DNA of 48,265 bases from Mycoplasmataceae bacterium (GCA_031281575.1 JAITFD010000038.1:1-48265), one strand, 5' to 3'. Positions 10,756-20,967 are shown, numbered from the stretch's first letter. Numbers and translations: made by a program. The notes: generated by a model from the sequence alone, not told the origin.

Positions 10756-12390
10756 ATGAATGAACTTTATCAACAATGGTATAATTCGGATCGGATTACT
10801 GATTTAGAACGTGTTGAATTAAAAAATCTAACGGAACAAGAAATTGCCGCATATTTCAAAAACGAAAAACTGCATTTTGGGACCGCGGGAATTCGTGCGC
10901 GTTTAGGTTTGGGAACACAAAAATTAAATCGTTTTACTTATGGCCAAATCTTTCATGCATTTGCGAAATACATTAAATTAAATATTTTTCGGAGTGTACC
11001 AGTAATTATCATTGGGCACGATAATCGTTATTTATCGAAAAAGATGACCGTATTAGCAGCAAAAATTTTAAACAGTTATGGAATTAAAGCAATATTGTTT
11101 CCTCATAATATGTTAATTCCTACACCAATTATTTCCTATGCTGTTCATGAACTACGTACTGATGGTGCGATTAATATTACAGCATCGCATAATCCAAAGG
11201 ATGATAATGGGGTTAAATTATACAACTTGTTAGCGGCCCAAGTTTGTGATGAAATTCCCGAAATCGAAAAATATTTTTGCGAAGTTAAGGATATCATCAA
11301 TTTACCGAATGAAGAATTGCCACTAACTAACATCAAATATTTAAAGTTTGATATTATTAAGCGTTATTTTGCGGATGCAAAAAACGTGGTTTTAAATACT
11401 GTTGAGTTACATAACAATCAAAAATTACATAAAATTGTTTTAAACACTAATCAAGGTACAGCCAGTAAATTATTGCCACACTTCTTACGCCAAATTGGTT
11501 TTCGAATCAAACCGGTGCGAAAACAACAAATTATCCGGAGTGATTTTAATCACACTAAGGATTCTAATCCCGAAAACATTGCTTCCTTTGAACAAGCATT
11601 TGCTTATGCGGATAAAATTAATAGTAAGATCTGTATCGGGGTTGATCCTGATGCTGATCGCATGGCAGTGGCCATTAAAAAACACGGTAAATGGAATTTG
11701 CTGGACGGAAATCAAACAGGAACAATTTTAACATACTATATTTTAAATAATCGTCATTTCATCAACCAACCATTTGTTGTTGCTAGTTATGTTACAACAA
11801 ACATTGTCGATCGTATCGCTGCACATTTTGGTGCGAATGTTTTTCGTACCGGCACGGGGTTTAAAAATTTAGGTAAGAAGGTGATTGAAAAATCCGCGAC
11901 GGGTAGTTTAGCGATTGCCTTTGAAGAATCAATTGGCGCATTAGTTTCCAATATTGATTGTGATAAAGATTCATTTACTGCTTCGGCTTTAATCCTTGAA
12001 ATTTTTACATTATACCAAAAACGTCATATGGATTTACTCGATTTATTAAATGATGAAATTTATCCACATTTTGGCTATAATTACACAAAATCAGTATCGT
12101 TTGTAATTAAAGATTTAAATTGAAAAACCGTTTTGGATAATAAAATTAACCAATTAAAACAATATCAAGCACCAACCATCGGGAAATGACCAATTGAACA
12201 TATTATTTGAAATGATGATGGCCAATGTTTAGAATGACATTTAGCCAACGATGCATGAGTTAAATTCCGGGTATCAGGAACTGAACCAAAATTCAAAGCT
12301 TATTTTTGTTTATATGGCGAAAGTGTCGTTGACGCTTATAATAAATATAATGATTTATTACAATCAGTATCACAATTAATCAATGGCTAA
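10756..12390 (+). CDS. Phosphoglucomutase / phosphomannomutase
   Basis: Alpha-D-phosphohexomutase interconverting hexose 1- and 6-phosphates, feeding sugar nucleotides for glycolipids. 544 residues. Visible: FGTAGIRARLG near the N-terminus, the phosphoserine loop ITASHNPKDDNG, the metal loop GVDPDADRMAV, the sugar-specificity loop FEESIGALVS, and the C-terminal phosphate-binding RVSGTEPKFKAYF. The last 90 residues need several TGA Trp codons. I chose the ATG at 10756 because TATAAT touches the earlier in-frame ATG at 10747. The end overlaps rpiB by eight bases. Whether it acts on glucose or mannose phosphate cannot be told. Confidence 0.92.
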
Positions 12391-12862
12391 GTTTATTTAT
12401 ATCGGAGCTGATCATGCTGGCTTCCAACTCAAAGAACAAATCAAAACATATTTAGAGAATAATAATTATCGAGTAGTTGACTGTGGAGTAATGGAATTAA
12501 AACATACTGATTATCCGATTTATGCTCAAGAAGTCGCTAACTATGTATTACACAAACCGCGTAGTTTAGGAATTTTAGTTTGTGGTACCGGTTATGGAAT
12601 GAGTATTGCTGCTAATAAGTTTAAAAAGATTCGTGCAGTGGCAATTGATAACCCCAAAGCAGCTAGTTATGCCATTACCCATAATGATGCAAATATTGTT
12701 TGTTTATCAGCACGTTTTACTTCAAAACGGAAAAATTTTAAGATCCTTAAAAAAGTATTAAGTGCGGAGTTTTCCAATCATGGTCGTCACATTCGCCGCA
12801 TTAAAATGATTAGTGACATTGAAAATTGTAAAAAAATTCGACCAAATACATTCAAGAAATAA
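12383..12862 (+). CDS. rpiB: Ribose-5-phosphate isomerase B
   Basis: Interconverts ribose 5-phosphate and ribulose 5-phosphate. 159 residues, slightly longer than the usual 145-150. The N-terminal YIGADHAGFQLKEQI, the catalytic loop LVCGTGYGMSIAANK (active-site Cys in VCGTG) and the late THNDANIVCLSAR are typical of RpiB. It overlaps the end of pgm and is co-transcribed with it. With tkt and rpe nearby it covers most of the non-oxidative pentose phosphate pathway, although the two runs are on opposite strands. Confidence 0.95.
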   Translation: MAKFIYIGADHAGFQLKEQIKTYLENNNYRVVDCGVMELKHTDYPIYAQEVANYVLHKPRSLGILVCGTGYGMSIAANKFKKIRAVAIDNPKAASYAITHNDANIVCLSARFTSKRKNFKILKKVLSAEFSNHGRHIRRIKMISDIENCKKIRPNTFKK

Positions 12863-12879
12863 AAATTAAATTTTTATTT
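12857..12879. terminator. Bidirectional AT hairpin between rpiB and alr
   Basis: A perfect 10-base-pair inverted repeat (AAATAAAAAT / ATTTTTATTT) with a 3-base loop spans both facing stop codons. It has only A/T pairs and is weak, but it is placed as a shared terminator for the two convergent units. Confidence 0.5.
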
Positions 12880-13989
12880 AAATTCTTTAACTGGAACTCG
12901 GGGAATTCGTTTTGTTAAACAACAAAGAATTGCAATTATGTTAGCTAAATCAGTTTTATCTTCAATGCAAGTTAACGCATGATTAATATCTTTAAAAATA
13001 TAAACCTTATCACCGAATTTAACTGAATTGTCAACTTTAATTGCAAATGAATCCATTGACATTTTACCAATTGGTTTATATGCTTTACCATTAATGTAAA
13101 CGGTACCAGTTTTTGCAAATGAACGTTGTAATCCATCGCCTCATCCAATTGGAATTAATGCGGAACGTTCGTTCGTTTTCGAGAAATATTTACTATCATA
13201 ACCAGTATAATCATTTTTAACTAAATTATTAATTTGAATTACGTTCGCGACTAAACGGAAAGTATTAAATGATTCTGGTTTGTTTTTATTCTTGCGATAA
13301 TCACAGAATGATAAACAGCCATATCGTGCTGCAGTTTCTCACGGACGTTTTGGGATTGTCCCTAATCAATTTGCCAAACTACCACCAGTTGCACGAATGT
13401 GACGTAGGGGAATTTTTTCTCAATTTGGAATTGCTTTCATTAATCCTTCAAAACGTTCAAATTGTGTTTTCATCGAAATTAAACGATCGTTGTCAAAAAT
13501 ATGACTAAAAATTCCATAATGAATAACGTTTTTCTTATCAATTAATTTATAAGCTTCAAGTAAATCTTTGGTATTCTTGAAACCGATTCTGTTCATTCCG
13601 GTATTTAATTTTCAATGAACTTTTAATCCTTTAATATTTAATTTTGCGACACGTTTTGCTTGATCAAGATTCGCAATTGGTACAGAAATATCATTTTTAA
13701 TACAAGTAGCATAATTGCATTCATCGATAATTCCCAAACATAAAATTGGTAGTTTACTTTTTAATTTATTTAAAATATTTCGTACTTCAATACCTTCGTC
13801 AACTCGAGCAACCGCTAAAATTGATGATCCAGCTTTAACAGCTAAGGGAACAATTAAATTCACGTCGTGGCCATAACCATTACCCTTTACAACGGTAATT
13901 TTATTCTTAAAGTTACCTAAAACAGTTTTATTGGCAAAATTAATTAACTCTTGAATTTTTTTTACGTTTACTTCCAAATACGCAGACAT
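12874..13989 (-). CDS. alr: Alanine racemase
   Basis: PLP enzyme interconverting L- and D-alanine. 371 residues, the usual family length. Visible: the PLP lysine block VVKGNGYGHD (Lys about residue 35), KLNTGMNRIGF, IRATGGSLANW, the C-terminal ALIPIGWGDGLQRSF and IGKMSMDSFAIKVD. In the second catalytic region GYDSKYF supplies a plausible Tyr. Several Trp are encoded by TGA. I used the ATG at 13989; a TTG two codons earlier is possible. No peptidoglycan gene lies nearby, so the role of D-alanine here is unclear. Promiscuity toward other amino acids is possible. Confidence 0.9.
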
Positions 13990-14000
13990 AATCAAATATG

Positions 14001-14006
14001 ATTATA
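14001..14006 (-). promoter_or_regulatory. -10 box of alr
   Basis: TATAAT on the minus strand, 11 bases before the ATG at 13989; a leader of about five bases is expected. Confidence 0.6.
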
Positions 14007-14205
14007 TCATAAAATGAATAAAATCAAAATATTATTTTAATTCTTGATTAATTTTAAAAAATATTTAGCTTTATTACGGTAAGTAAAATATTAAGATCGT
14101 AATAACGTTAGTTTCGGTTATTTCGCAATAAAAAATCCAGATTATTAAAAGTTTTTCAGATTTTTCAATAAAATCAACAAATATATGGTATGAGGAGTAG
14201 TTGCT

Positions 14206-14211
14206 TATAAT
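14206..14211 (+). promoter_or_regulatory. -10 box at the coiled-coil gene
   Basis: TATAAT ends only two bases before the ATG at 14214, too close for that ATG to lie on an RNA starting here. Either another upstream promoter is used (a GAGGAG stretch at 14192-14197 could be a distant Shine-Dalgarno) or translation begins at the GTG at 14229. Confidence 0.4.
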
Positions 14212-14213
14212 AT

Positions 14214-14507
14214 ATGCGTAAACTGACAGTGAAAGTAATTAATAGTACACAAGCAAACCGAATTGGCGTTAACGAAACATTGGCCGTTGTTAAACGCCAA
14301 AGCGAAGAACGGGGAGTAGGTCCGACAAAAGAACCAAAACGTAAACCGTGATCAAGTCAACCACCACAATGATTTGTTGAGTTTGCCACGGAAATGAAAA
14401 CGGCAGTTCAAACAATTATCAAACGATTAGATCGTTTGGAATCGCGCCTTGATCGTTTAGAATCGCGTTTAGATAATATCGTGAAATTAAATCATTTGAA
14501 AGAATAA
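14214..14507 (+). CDS. Small coiled-coil protein
   Basis: 97 residues, missed if TGA is read as stop. The N-terminal half is basic and probably disordered; it is followed by a Trp/Pro segment (KPWSSQPPQWF, both Trp from TGA). The C-terminal half is a parallel coiled coil with exact heptads: RLDRLES twice, then RLDNIVK. The layout recalls mollicute UPF0134/DUF16 proteins, which also end in RLDxLExRL heptads, but I cannot confirm membership. The start is uncertain because the TATAAT lies very close to the ATG. It stands alone between alr and adk. Confidence 0.6.
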
Positions 14508-14577
14508 TTAATTAAATTTACCAACTAATGTCGAGTATAAATTTTGCTTGCTTTTTCGCGCATAATGTTGTTTGCGA

Positions 14578-14583
14578 TATAAT
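14578..14583 (+). promoter_or_regulatory. -10 box of adk-map
   Basis: TATAAT 10 bases before the adk ATG; a leader of about four bases is expected. Confidence 0.65.
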
Positions 14584-14593
14584 ATAAGTATAA

Positions 14594-15280
14594 ATGAACA
14601 TCATATTAATCGGGGCACCTGGTTCTGGTAAGGGTAGTTTATCAGCGATATTGTGTGAACAATATAACTATGTCCATATTTCAACCGGAAATTTAGTTCG
14701 TGATGAAATTGCCAAAAACACACCATTAGGTAAAAATATGGCCAAAGTGATCAATAAAGGTAAATTGGTTGATAGTGAAACAATTTATTCATTACTAAAT
14801 AGTTCCGTTAAAAATGCAATTAAAGAAAATAAATCGATTGTTTTTGATGGTTTTCCCCGAACGATTGAACAAGCCGAATACTTAAGTAAAATCGTGGATA
14901 TTGAATTAGCCATTTTCTTAGATTGTAGTGAAAAAACCATTCTTAATCGTTTATTAACCCGTCGATTGTGTCCAAAATGTGGATTTACGACTAACACCCG
15001 AACCGATAAACAAGCCCAAAAAGAAATTTGTGCAAAATGTGGTAGTAAATTGGTTGTTCGTGAAGATGATAATATTGATACAATCACTAACCGTTTCCAA
15101 ATCTTTAATAACAATAATGCGCCCATTTTACGTTATTATGGCGATAAAAAGCTTTTAATTAAAATTAACGCCAATAAAAATATTAACTATATGGCTAAAG
15201 TAATTAGTCAAATTATGGAATTTTATAAGTTAAAAGAAATGCCATTTATCTTTAAAAAATTTGGATATGATCCAAATTAA
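14594..15280 (+). CDS. adk: Adenylate kinase (zinc-LID type)
   Basis: Catalyses ATP + AMP = 2 ADP. 228 residues. The P-loop GAPGSGKGS is at residues 7-15, the AMP-binding STGNLVRDEI at 30-40, FDGFPRT at 84-90 and the LID domain at about 120-155. The LID carries four cysteines (about 126, 129, 146 and 149), the zinc-binding Gram-positive type. The C-terminus has about 10 extra residues after the usual end. The last 14 bases overlap map, as in the common adk-map arrangement. Confidence 0.96.
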   Translation: MNIILIGAPGSGKGSLSAILCEQYNYVHISTGNLVRDEIAKNTPLGKNMAKVINKGKLVDSETIYSLLNSSVKNAIKENKSIVFDGFPRTIEQAEYLSKIVDIELAIFLDCSEKTILNRLLTRRLCPKCGFTTNTRTDKQAQKEICAKCGSKLVVREDDNIDTITNRFQIFNNNNAPILRYYGDKKLLIKINANKNINYMAKVISQIMEFYKLKEMPFIFKKFGYDPN

Positions 15281-16019
15281 ATCAGTTACTGATCTTAATT
15301 TAATCAAACAAGCGGCCAAAATTTGGAAAGAAACACGTACCGCTTTAATCGCCAAAACACATGCCGGAATTACCACTAACGAACTTGATTTAATTGCTAA
15401 ATCGGTCATCGAAGGTAATGAATGCACATGTACATTTCATGACTACCATGGTTTTCCGGGGTATATTTGTATTAGTGTTAACGATCAATTAATTCACGGG
15501 ATTGGCGATAAATATCGTTTAAAACCAGGTGATTTAATTACCTTTGATATTGGTGTGACTTACCAAAATCATATTTGTGATGCTGCATTTACCTTAATTG
15601 TTGATGGAACAAATAATCTTACTGAACAAACTAAAATTTTAGCCGCAACTAATTCGGCATTAACCCGGGCCATTGAACAAGCTGTAGTGAATAACACAAT
15701 TGGTGATATATCATTTGCGATTGAAAGTACAGCCCATCAATTCGGCTATGAAGTTGTCAAAGATTTTTCGGGTCATGGTTGTGGCAATAAACTTCATGAA
15801 GACCCAATGATTCCGTGTTATGGCAAACCAAAAACTGGGCCGAAAATTGTCGAAAATATGACATTATGCATTGAACCGATGCTCATGACCAAAAGTGATA
15901 AATATTATATTGATAAAAATAATCATTGAACCGTATATAGCAAAAATCATCAGTTAACATGTCACTGTGAACACATGATTTTAATTACCAAGAACGGGCC
16001 TGAAATTCTTACCGCTTAG
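15267..16019 (+). CDS. map: Methionine aminopeptidase type I
   Basis: Removes the initiator methionine from nascent proteins. 250 residues. The pita-bread fold metal ligands are visible: TFDIGVTYQNHICDAAFT (two Asp), the SGHGCGNKLHEDP His, the CIEPM Glu and the CEHMILIT Glu. I chose the ATG at 15267 (MIQIKS, like the usual MIxIKS start) over a TTG at 15261. The last 30 residues follow a TGA Trp. The end overlaps the truA end on the other strand by four bases. Confidence 0.95.
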
Positions 16020-16741
16020 TAATAAACTTTTTCTAAATATAGTCCGCAAGCTTGGGCTTTATGAATTGCTGATCCTTTATGAGGTTTATTCAATAAATCA
16101 GTGATTGTTTGTTTGGTATATTTATGTTCATTGATCGCTAATAACGCGCCAACAATCATCCGCACCATTGCTCGTAAAAAACCATTGGCATTAATCCGAA
16201 TTAACAATCAGTCACGTTGGTGGGTAATGCGTAGAGAATTAATCGTACGAACCGTATTATCTAATGTGCTGATACTAAACGAGCGAAAATCGTGTTGACC
16301 AACAAATAATTTCGCCGCTTGACGTAAGGTATTTAAGGCTAATTTCTGTGAATATGCTAATGCTAAATTATGGACAAAAACCACATCAGCATTACCTAAA
16401 TAAATTTTATATAAATACGTTTTTGATTTTGCACTAAAACGCGCGTGAAATTGATCGGATACAATTTTAATTTTGTGGATATAAATATCTTGTGGGAGCA
16501 AACGATTTAAACTATGTTTAAGTTTTTGTGGCAATAGCGATTTACGGGCATGAAAATTGACGATTTGGTGAATGGCATGGACATAAGCATCAGTTCGGCC
16601 TGAACAATTACAATTAATTTTTTGATCAAAAACAGTACTTAAAACTTTTTCCAGTACAGCTTGAACAGTAACAACATCGTGTTGCTTCGCTCAGCCATGA
16701 TAATTTGATCCGTTGTAGCTTAGATCAAGTAAATAATTCAT
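16016..16741 (-). CDS. truA: tRNA pseudouridine synthase A (TruA)
   Basis: Makes pseudouridine at positions 38-40 in the tRNA anticodon arm. 241 residues. Visible: LDLSYNGSNYHGW at the start, the catalytic CSGRTDAYVHA (Asp), FHARFSAKSKTYLYKIY, HDFRSFS and the C-terminal ANGFLRAMVRMIVGALL. Trp residues of YHGW and of the QRDWLLIRI segment are TGA. It starts inside the ecfT stop (TAATG), so it is the last gene of the ECF transporter operon, a pairing common in Gram-positive relatives. Confidence 0.94.
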
Positions 16742-17886
16742 TAGTTATAACGCAATAATAGATCGGGAAAAATAAAGAACGAGAAGAAAATATTATGGTA
16801 AATAAATAAAATGATGAAACTCATAATAATTCCTAACGAAACCGAAATCACAATATCGGATAAATGGATGTAGTATTTACGATATTGGGTTCGTTTATTT
16901 CGCGGGTTGTAATTTCGCACTTCAATTGCCGATGCCAAATCATTTGACTTAATGAAAGCAATTAAAAACATCGGAATAATTAATGATAGTAATGCTTTCA
17001 TTTTATCAAGTGGATTCCCGTTTTTAATATCCATTCCTCGTGAAGCTTGGGCGTTAAGAATTCGTTGTGACTCTTCCAATAACGAAGGCACAAAACGAAT
17101 GGATAACGAAATAATCATTGACCATTCATTAACTGGTGCTTTAACTAATTTCAACGGTGATAAAATGTTTGAAATAGCATTCGTTAATTCAACATTCGTC
17201 GTGGTGGAAACAAGAATTGTAGTTGAAGCAACCACTAAAAAAATCTTTAAGGTAATATTCAACGAATAGAAAACAACTTGGTATGATAGTGCATATCACT
17301 CAGATTTATAAGGGATATAAAGGTACCAATCGCCACCTTTTATAACTTGAATTAGTCGAATATTAAAACCCGGATATTGGCGCAATAAATGGTCTTTTAA
17401 AGCAAAAATATCCATTCCATTACCAACTATGAACGATGGTTGCTTATACGTTGAAATATCAATCCCGAACCCAGAATTAAGTAAATAATAATATTGGGAT
17501 GGAACAATTTGTTCAGCTCCAGCTAAACTATTAATTTGCCGAAACATTGATGAATCAGATAAAATTAATCGATTATCGTTTTCGTTAATTGCTAATAATG
17601 ATGGTTCTTTGACGGTAATCCAGTTAATTAATGCTAAAATAACAAACATAATGATCGCGGAAATAAAAAGGGAAAATGTTGCTTTTGCACTCATATGTGA
17701 TAAAAACCAAAAGAAAATAATAAAGGCAAAAAGAATCAAGCTGACAAAAATTGATGAACTCGAAAAAATCATGACCATAAAACAAATTGTAACAATTAGT
17801 TTAACGGTTGGATTTACCCGATGAACAAATGAATATTCGACATCATCAAATGCATTATGTTTTAAGTGTTTCTTAGTTTTTGCCAT
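16741..17886 (-). CDS. ecfT: ECF transporter transmembrane subunit EcfT
   Basis: Membrane scaffold of the energy-coupling factor module, which links substrate-specific S components to the two ATPases for vitamin or metal uptake. 381 residues, longer than the usual 265. N-terminal transmembrane helices (residues 27-90) are followed by a polar insertion of about 100 residues (roughly 95-195), then further helices and the coupling motif AQASRGMD, the first of the two Ala-Arg-Gly signatures. The second is degenerate, around the SAIEVRNYNPRNKRTQ stretch. The insertion is typical of mollicute EcfT proteins. It overlaps ecfA2 by 14 bases and truA by one. Confidence 0.9.
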
Positions 17887-18808
17887 GAGCCGACTTAGTC
17901 CTTTCTTTAATTACACCATTAATATCAGTAACCATTTGTGGGATGCTCCGTGGTCGATTATGGGTTAAGATTTGCTTAAACCGATGATCTTTATTGCTTA
18001 ATTTTTGTAATAATTGAATAATTAACGGTGTTGATAAATTTGTTTCAGCAACCAATTTATGATCGGCAAATATTTCGTAAATTGAACCAGTCTTAACAAT
18101 TTTACCGTCATTTAAAACGACTAAATTATCCGCTACTGCAATCGCGTTATTCATTGTATGGGTAACAACAATGATTGTTTTACCTTGGCGTTTTAATTCT
18201 AAAATAATATTCATAATTTCTTTTTCACCTTGGGGATCTAATCCAGCGGTTGGCTCATCAAAAACAATGATGTCGGGATTAATTGCTAAAATACCAGCAA
18301 TTGCGACTCGGCGTTTTTGCCCACCACTTAAACCAAACGGATTACGTTTTAAAAACGTTTCATCTAAACCAACATCGCAAATTAGTTTTTTGGCTCGATT
18401 AATTGCTTCGGATTTTTTCACGCCAAAATTCATTGGACCAAAAATAATATCTTTTAAAATTGTGGTTTTAAAAAGTTGATATTCGGCAAATTGAAATACT
18501 AAACCAATTTGTGATCGTAATTTTTTCACCTTTTTAATTCGTTTATGTTTACTAATAATCGGATCACCATTAATCAAAATTTTACCATGTTTCGAAAACA
18601 TTAGACCATTGAAATGTGAAATTAAAACGGTTTTACCGCAACCACTTGGTCCAACTAAAAAATGAATTTTACCACGTTCAAAGCCATAATTTAAATGACT
18701 TAATAACGCAAATTCATTTTTGGTTTTTTCATTAAAGATGATGGAAAAATCAACTAATTCAATTGCATATTTTGGTTTGACATTATTTGTTATTTGACGT
18801 TTTGGCAT
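17873..18808 (-). CDS. ecfA2: ECF transporter ATPase EcfA2
   Basis: Second ATPase of the ECF module. 311 residues. Walker A GPSGCGKTVL, Q-loop VFQFAEYQLF, signature LSGGQKRRVAIA, Walker B IIVFDEPTAGLD and H-loop VTHTM are all intact. The C-terminal 90 residues form the usual ECF extension for dimerisation. It overlaps ecfA1 by 19 bases and ecfT by 14, so the three module subunits are made in a coupled way. Confidence 0.95.
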   Translation of the reverse strand: MPKRQITNNVKPKYAIELVDFSIIFNEKTKNEFALLSHLNYGFERGKIHFLVGPSGCGKTVLISHFNGLMFSKHGKILINGDPIISKHKRIKKVKKLRSQIGLVFQFAEYQLFKTTILKDIIFGPMNFGVKKSEAINRAKKLICDVGLDETFLKRNPFGLSGGQKRRVAIAGILAINPDIIVFDEPTAGLDPQGEKEIMNIILELKRQGKTIIVVTHTMNNAIAVADNLVVLNDGKIVKTGSIYEIFADHKLVAETNLSTPLIIQLLQKLSNKDHRFKQILTHNRPRSIPQMVTDINGVIKERTKSAHGKN

Positions 18809-19641
18809 ATTTCATCAATCGTTTGATCTTCATCAATCGTAATCGAATATGGTTTAGCATTAGCCGAATTTTGCTTATTCAATTCTAAACATACGTTAAG
18901 ATTAAAAGGTAAATCCAAGGCGATATTGGTCAAAAATTCTTTATTTGATAAGATTTCACTTGGTGGACCACATTTGAGAATTTTACCTTTATTGACAATA
19001 ATTAAACGATCGGCTCGGGTAATTTCTTCCATATCGTGAGTTACCGAAATGATCGTTCGTTTATATTTATTTTTTAAATCAAGAATCAGTTTCTTTAAAT
19101 CTTCTTTCGCGTTTGGATCTAACATTGCCGTACTTTCATCAAAGATAATAATATTGGGGTTAGTTGATAATGTTGATGCAATTGCTACCCGTTGTTTTTG
19201 CCCACCAGATAATTGATTTGGCGGAACAGTTAATAACTTTTGAATTCCGGTTGCTTTGGAAACAAGATGAATAATTTCTTTCATCTTGCTTGGTGATACT
19301 AAATTATTTTCCAATGAAAAAGCAATATCATCTTCAACTGTTAATCCCACGAATTGATTATCCGGATTTTGAAAAATGATTCCGATTTTTTTCCGAATTA
19401 AATTCATATTTTTTGTTTCGGCTTTCATTCCCATAATTTTAATTGAACCAGAACGCGGTTTTAATAATCCAACCATTAATTTGGAAATCGTTGACTTCCC
19501 CGAACCATTATGACCGATAATACAAATATATTCGTTTTCATTAATCACAAAATTAATGTTATCTAAATTAGTAATATTTTCATCATATCCAAACACTACA
19601 TGCTCAAATTCGATCACTGGTTTTTTCGGAATGTTTGACAT
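18790..19641 (-). CDS. ecfA1: ECF transporter ATPase EcfA1
   Basis: First ATPase of the ECF module. 283 residues. Walker A GHNGSGKST, Q-loop IFQNPDNQFVG, signature LSGGQKQRVAIAS and Walker B IIIFDESTAMLD are present. The DES in place of DEP in Walker B is a known ECF A1 feature. It is the first gene of a four-gene operon ecfA1-ecfA2-ecfT-truA. No S component is visible in the window, so the substrate is unknown and several S proteins may share this module. Confidence 0.95.
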   Translation of the reverse strand: MSNIPKKPVIEFEHVVFGYDENITNLDNINFVINENEYICIIGHNGSGKSTISKLMVGLLKPRSGSIKIMGMKAETKNMNLIRKKIGIIFQNPDNQFVGLTVEDDIAFSLENNLVSPSKMKEIIHLVSKATGIQKLLTVPPNQLSGGQKQRVAIASTLSTNPNIIIFDESTAMLDPNAKEDLKKLILDLKNKYKRTIISVTHDMEEITRADRLIIVNKGKILKCGPPSEILSNKEFLTNIALDLPFNLNVCLELNKQNSANAKPYSITIDEDQTIDEICQNVK

Positions 19642-19642
19642 T

Positions 19643-19661
19643 ATACATATATTATATGTAT
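19643..19661. promoter_or_regulatory. Palindrome over the ecfA1 -10 box
   Basis: The minus-strand TATAAT at 19651-19656 (nine bases before the ecfA1 ATG) sits inside an 8-base inverted repeat, ATACATAT and ATATGTAT, spaced by three bases. A nearly identical sequence covers the promoter at 44633. This may be a regulator site or simply AT-rich promoter DNA. Confidence 0.45.
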
Positions 19662-19706
19662 TCCAAATATTTTAACACATTAATTTCTTTTCGACAACAA
19701 TTCGGC

Positions 19707-19712
19707 TATAAT
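19707..19712 (+). promoter_or_regulatory. -10 box of the metK riboswitch transcript
   Basis: TATAAT places the transcription start near 19719, right at the 5' edge of the riboswitch. Confidence 0.65.
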
Positions 19713-19718
19713 ATTTTT

Positions 19719-19800
19719 AAGCATAAAGAGTGTGCTAGGGACTAACCCGATGACCACACACCAACCGGCGGCAACGCACGGTGGTAAAGCTAGAACGATG
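19719..19800 (+). ncRNA. SAM-I-clan riboswitch upstream of metK (compact, apparently without P4)
   Basis: Unusually GC-rich for this genome. It has the SAM-I core: AGGGACU, a short loop, CCCGAUGA (the K-turn arm), then AACCG, and GGUGGUAAAGC in place of the usual GGUGCUAA. Helices I can pair: P2 GTGTG 19730-19734 with CACAC 19755-19759; the inner arm GGG 19738-19740 with CCC 19746-19748; P3 19760-19785 closed by GCG-GCAA-CGC, a GNRA loop. The arm loop CUA (19742-19744) can pair with UAG (19791-19793), matching the SAM-I pseudoknot. The P4 hairpin of SAM-I is absent. A weak P1 (GCAU 19721-19724 with AUGU 19798-19801) would contain the metK AUG, suggesting that SAM blocks initiation. Confidence 0.8.
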
Positions 19801-20967
19801 TCGAACAATAATTTACGTAAAATCCTCTACACAAGCGAATCAGTCGGCAAGGGCCATCCTGATAAAATTTGTGATCAAATATCTGATGCCATTTTAGATG
19901 CCTGTTTACAACAAGATCAAAATGCGCGCGTCGCTTGTGAATGCTTTGCATGTAATCATCTAATTGTGATCGGTGGTGAGATCACAACGACTGCCGTTTT
20001 CAATCCTGTGCAAATTGCCAAATCAATCTTAACACCACTTGGATATGATCAAAATGAATTTACCATTATCAGTAATATCAATCAACAATCAACGGATATT
20101 GCGAAATTAGTTGATAAAGGAAAAAATGTTTTAAGTGAAGCGGTTGGTGCTGGTGATCAAGGGATTACTGTTGGTTATGCAACTGATGAAACATCAAATT
20201 ACATGCCATTAGCGATTGATTTAGCCAACGAAATTGTTAAATCGGCGACAAAATTGATCGAACATAAACAATTTCCGTATGCTAATTATGATATGAAAAG
20301 TCAGGTGACAATTGATTATTCAGTGCCAAAAAAACCAAAAATTGATACATTATTAGTTTCGATTCAGCACCAAAAATTTCCGAGTATTGCAGCAAGAACT
20401 AAGTTTAAAAATTTCATTAAAAATCACATCTTTGCCCCGATTGTTAAAAAATACCATTTAAATACTGATTATAAAACTTTTATTAATCAAGCTGGTGATT
20501 TTATTACTGGTGGGCCAATTGCCGATACAGGGTTAACGGGAAGAAAAATTATTGTTGATAATTATGGACTTGGTGCACACCACGGTGGTGGGTGTTATTC
20601 TGGTAAAGATTATACAAAAGTTGATCGGACTGGAGCATATTTTGCCAGGTGAATTGCGAAAAATTTAGTCGCAAGTGGTGCATGTCATCAATGTGAAATT
20701 CAACTATCATGATGCATTGGCGTGCAATATCCAGTGGCATTTTACATTAATACTTTTGGTACTAATTTAGTTGACGAAGATTTAATTTATCGAACTGTCA
20801 CTAAATTGTTTAGTTTACGTTTATATGATATTATTAAAACATTAAAACTTGATCGACCAATCTATCGTCAAACCGCATATTTTGGTCATTATGGCCGAAA
20901 TGATTTACAATTACCGTGAGAACAATTAAATATGGTTACGAAGTTAAAAAGTTGTTGAAAAAAATAA
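19798..20967 (+). CDS. metK: S-adenosylmethionine synthetase
   Basis: Makes SAM from methionine and ATP. 389 residues. Visible: [20 protein letters not shown] at the N-terminus, GGEITT, the [15 protein letters not shown] loop, [36 protein letters not shown] and [11 protein letters not shown] Trp codons occur in the last third. The frame is open from 19732, but that region is the riboswitch, so I use the ATG at 19798, which also gives the usual N-terminus. Expression is probably repressed by SAM through the upstream element. Confidence 0.95.

Noticed and set aside
19732-19797. In-frame extension of metK to an earlier start
   Set aside because: The segment forms the SAM-I-like RNA and its peptide has no MetK similarity. 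The ATG at 19798 gives the normal N-terminus.
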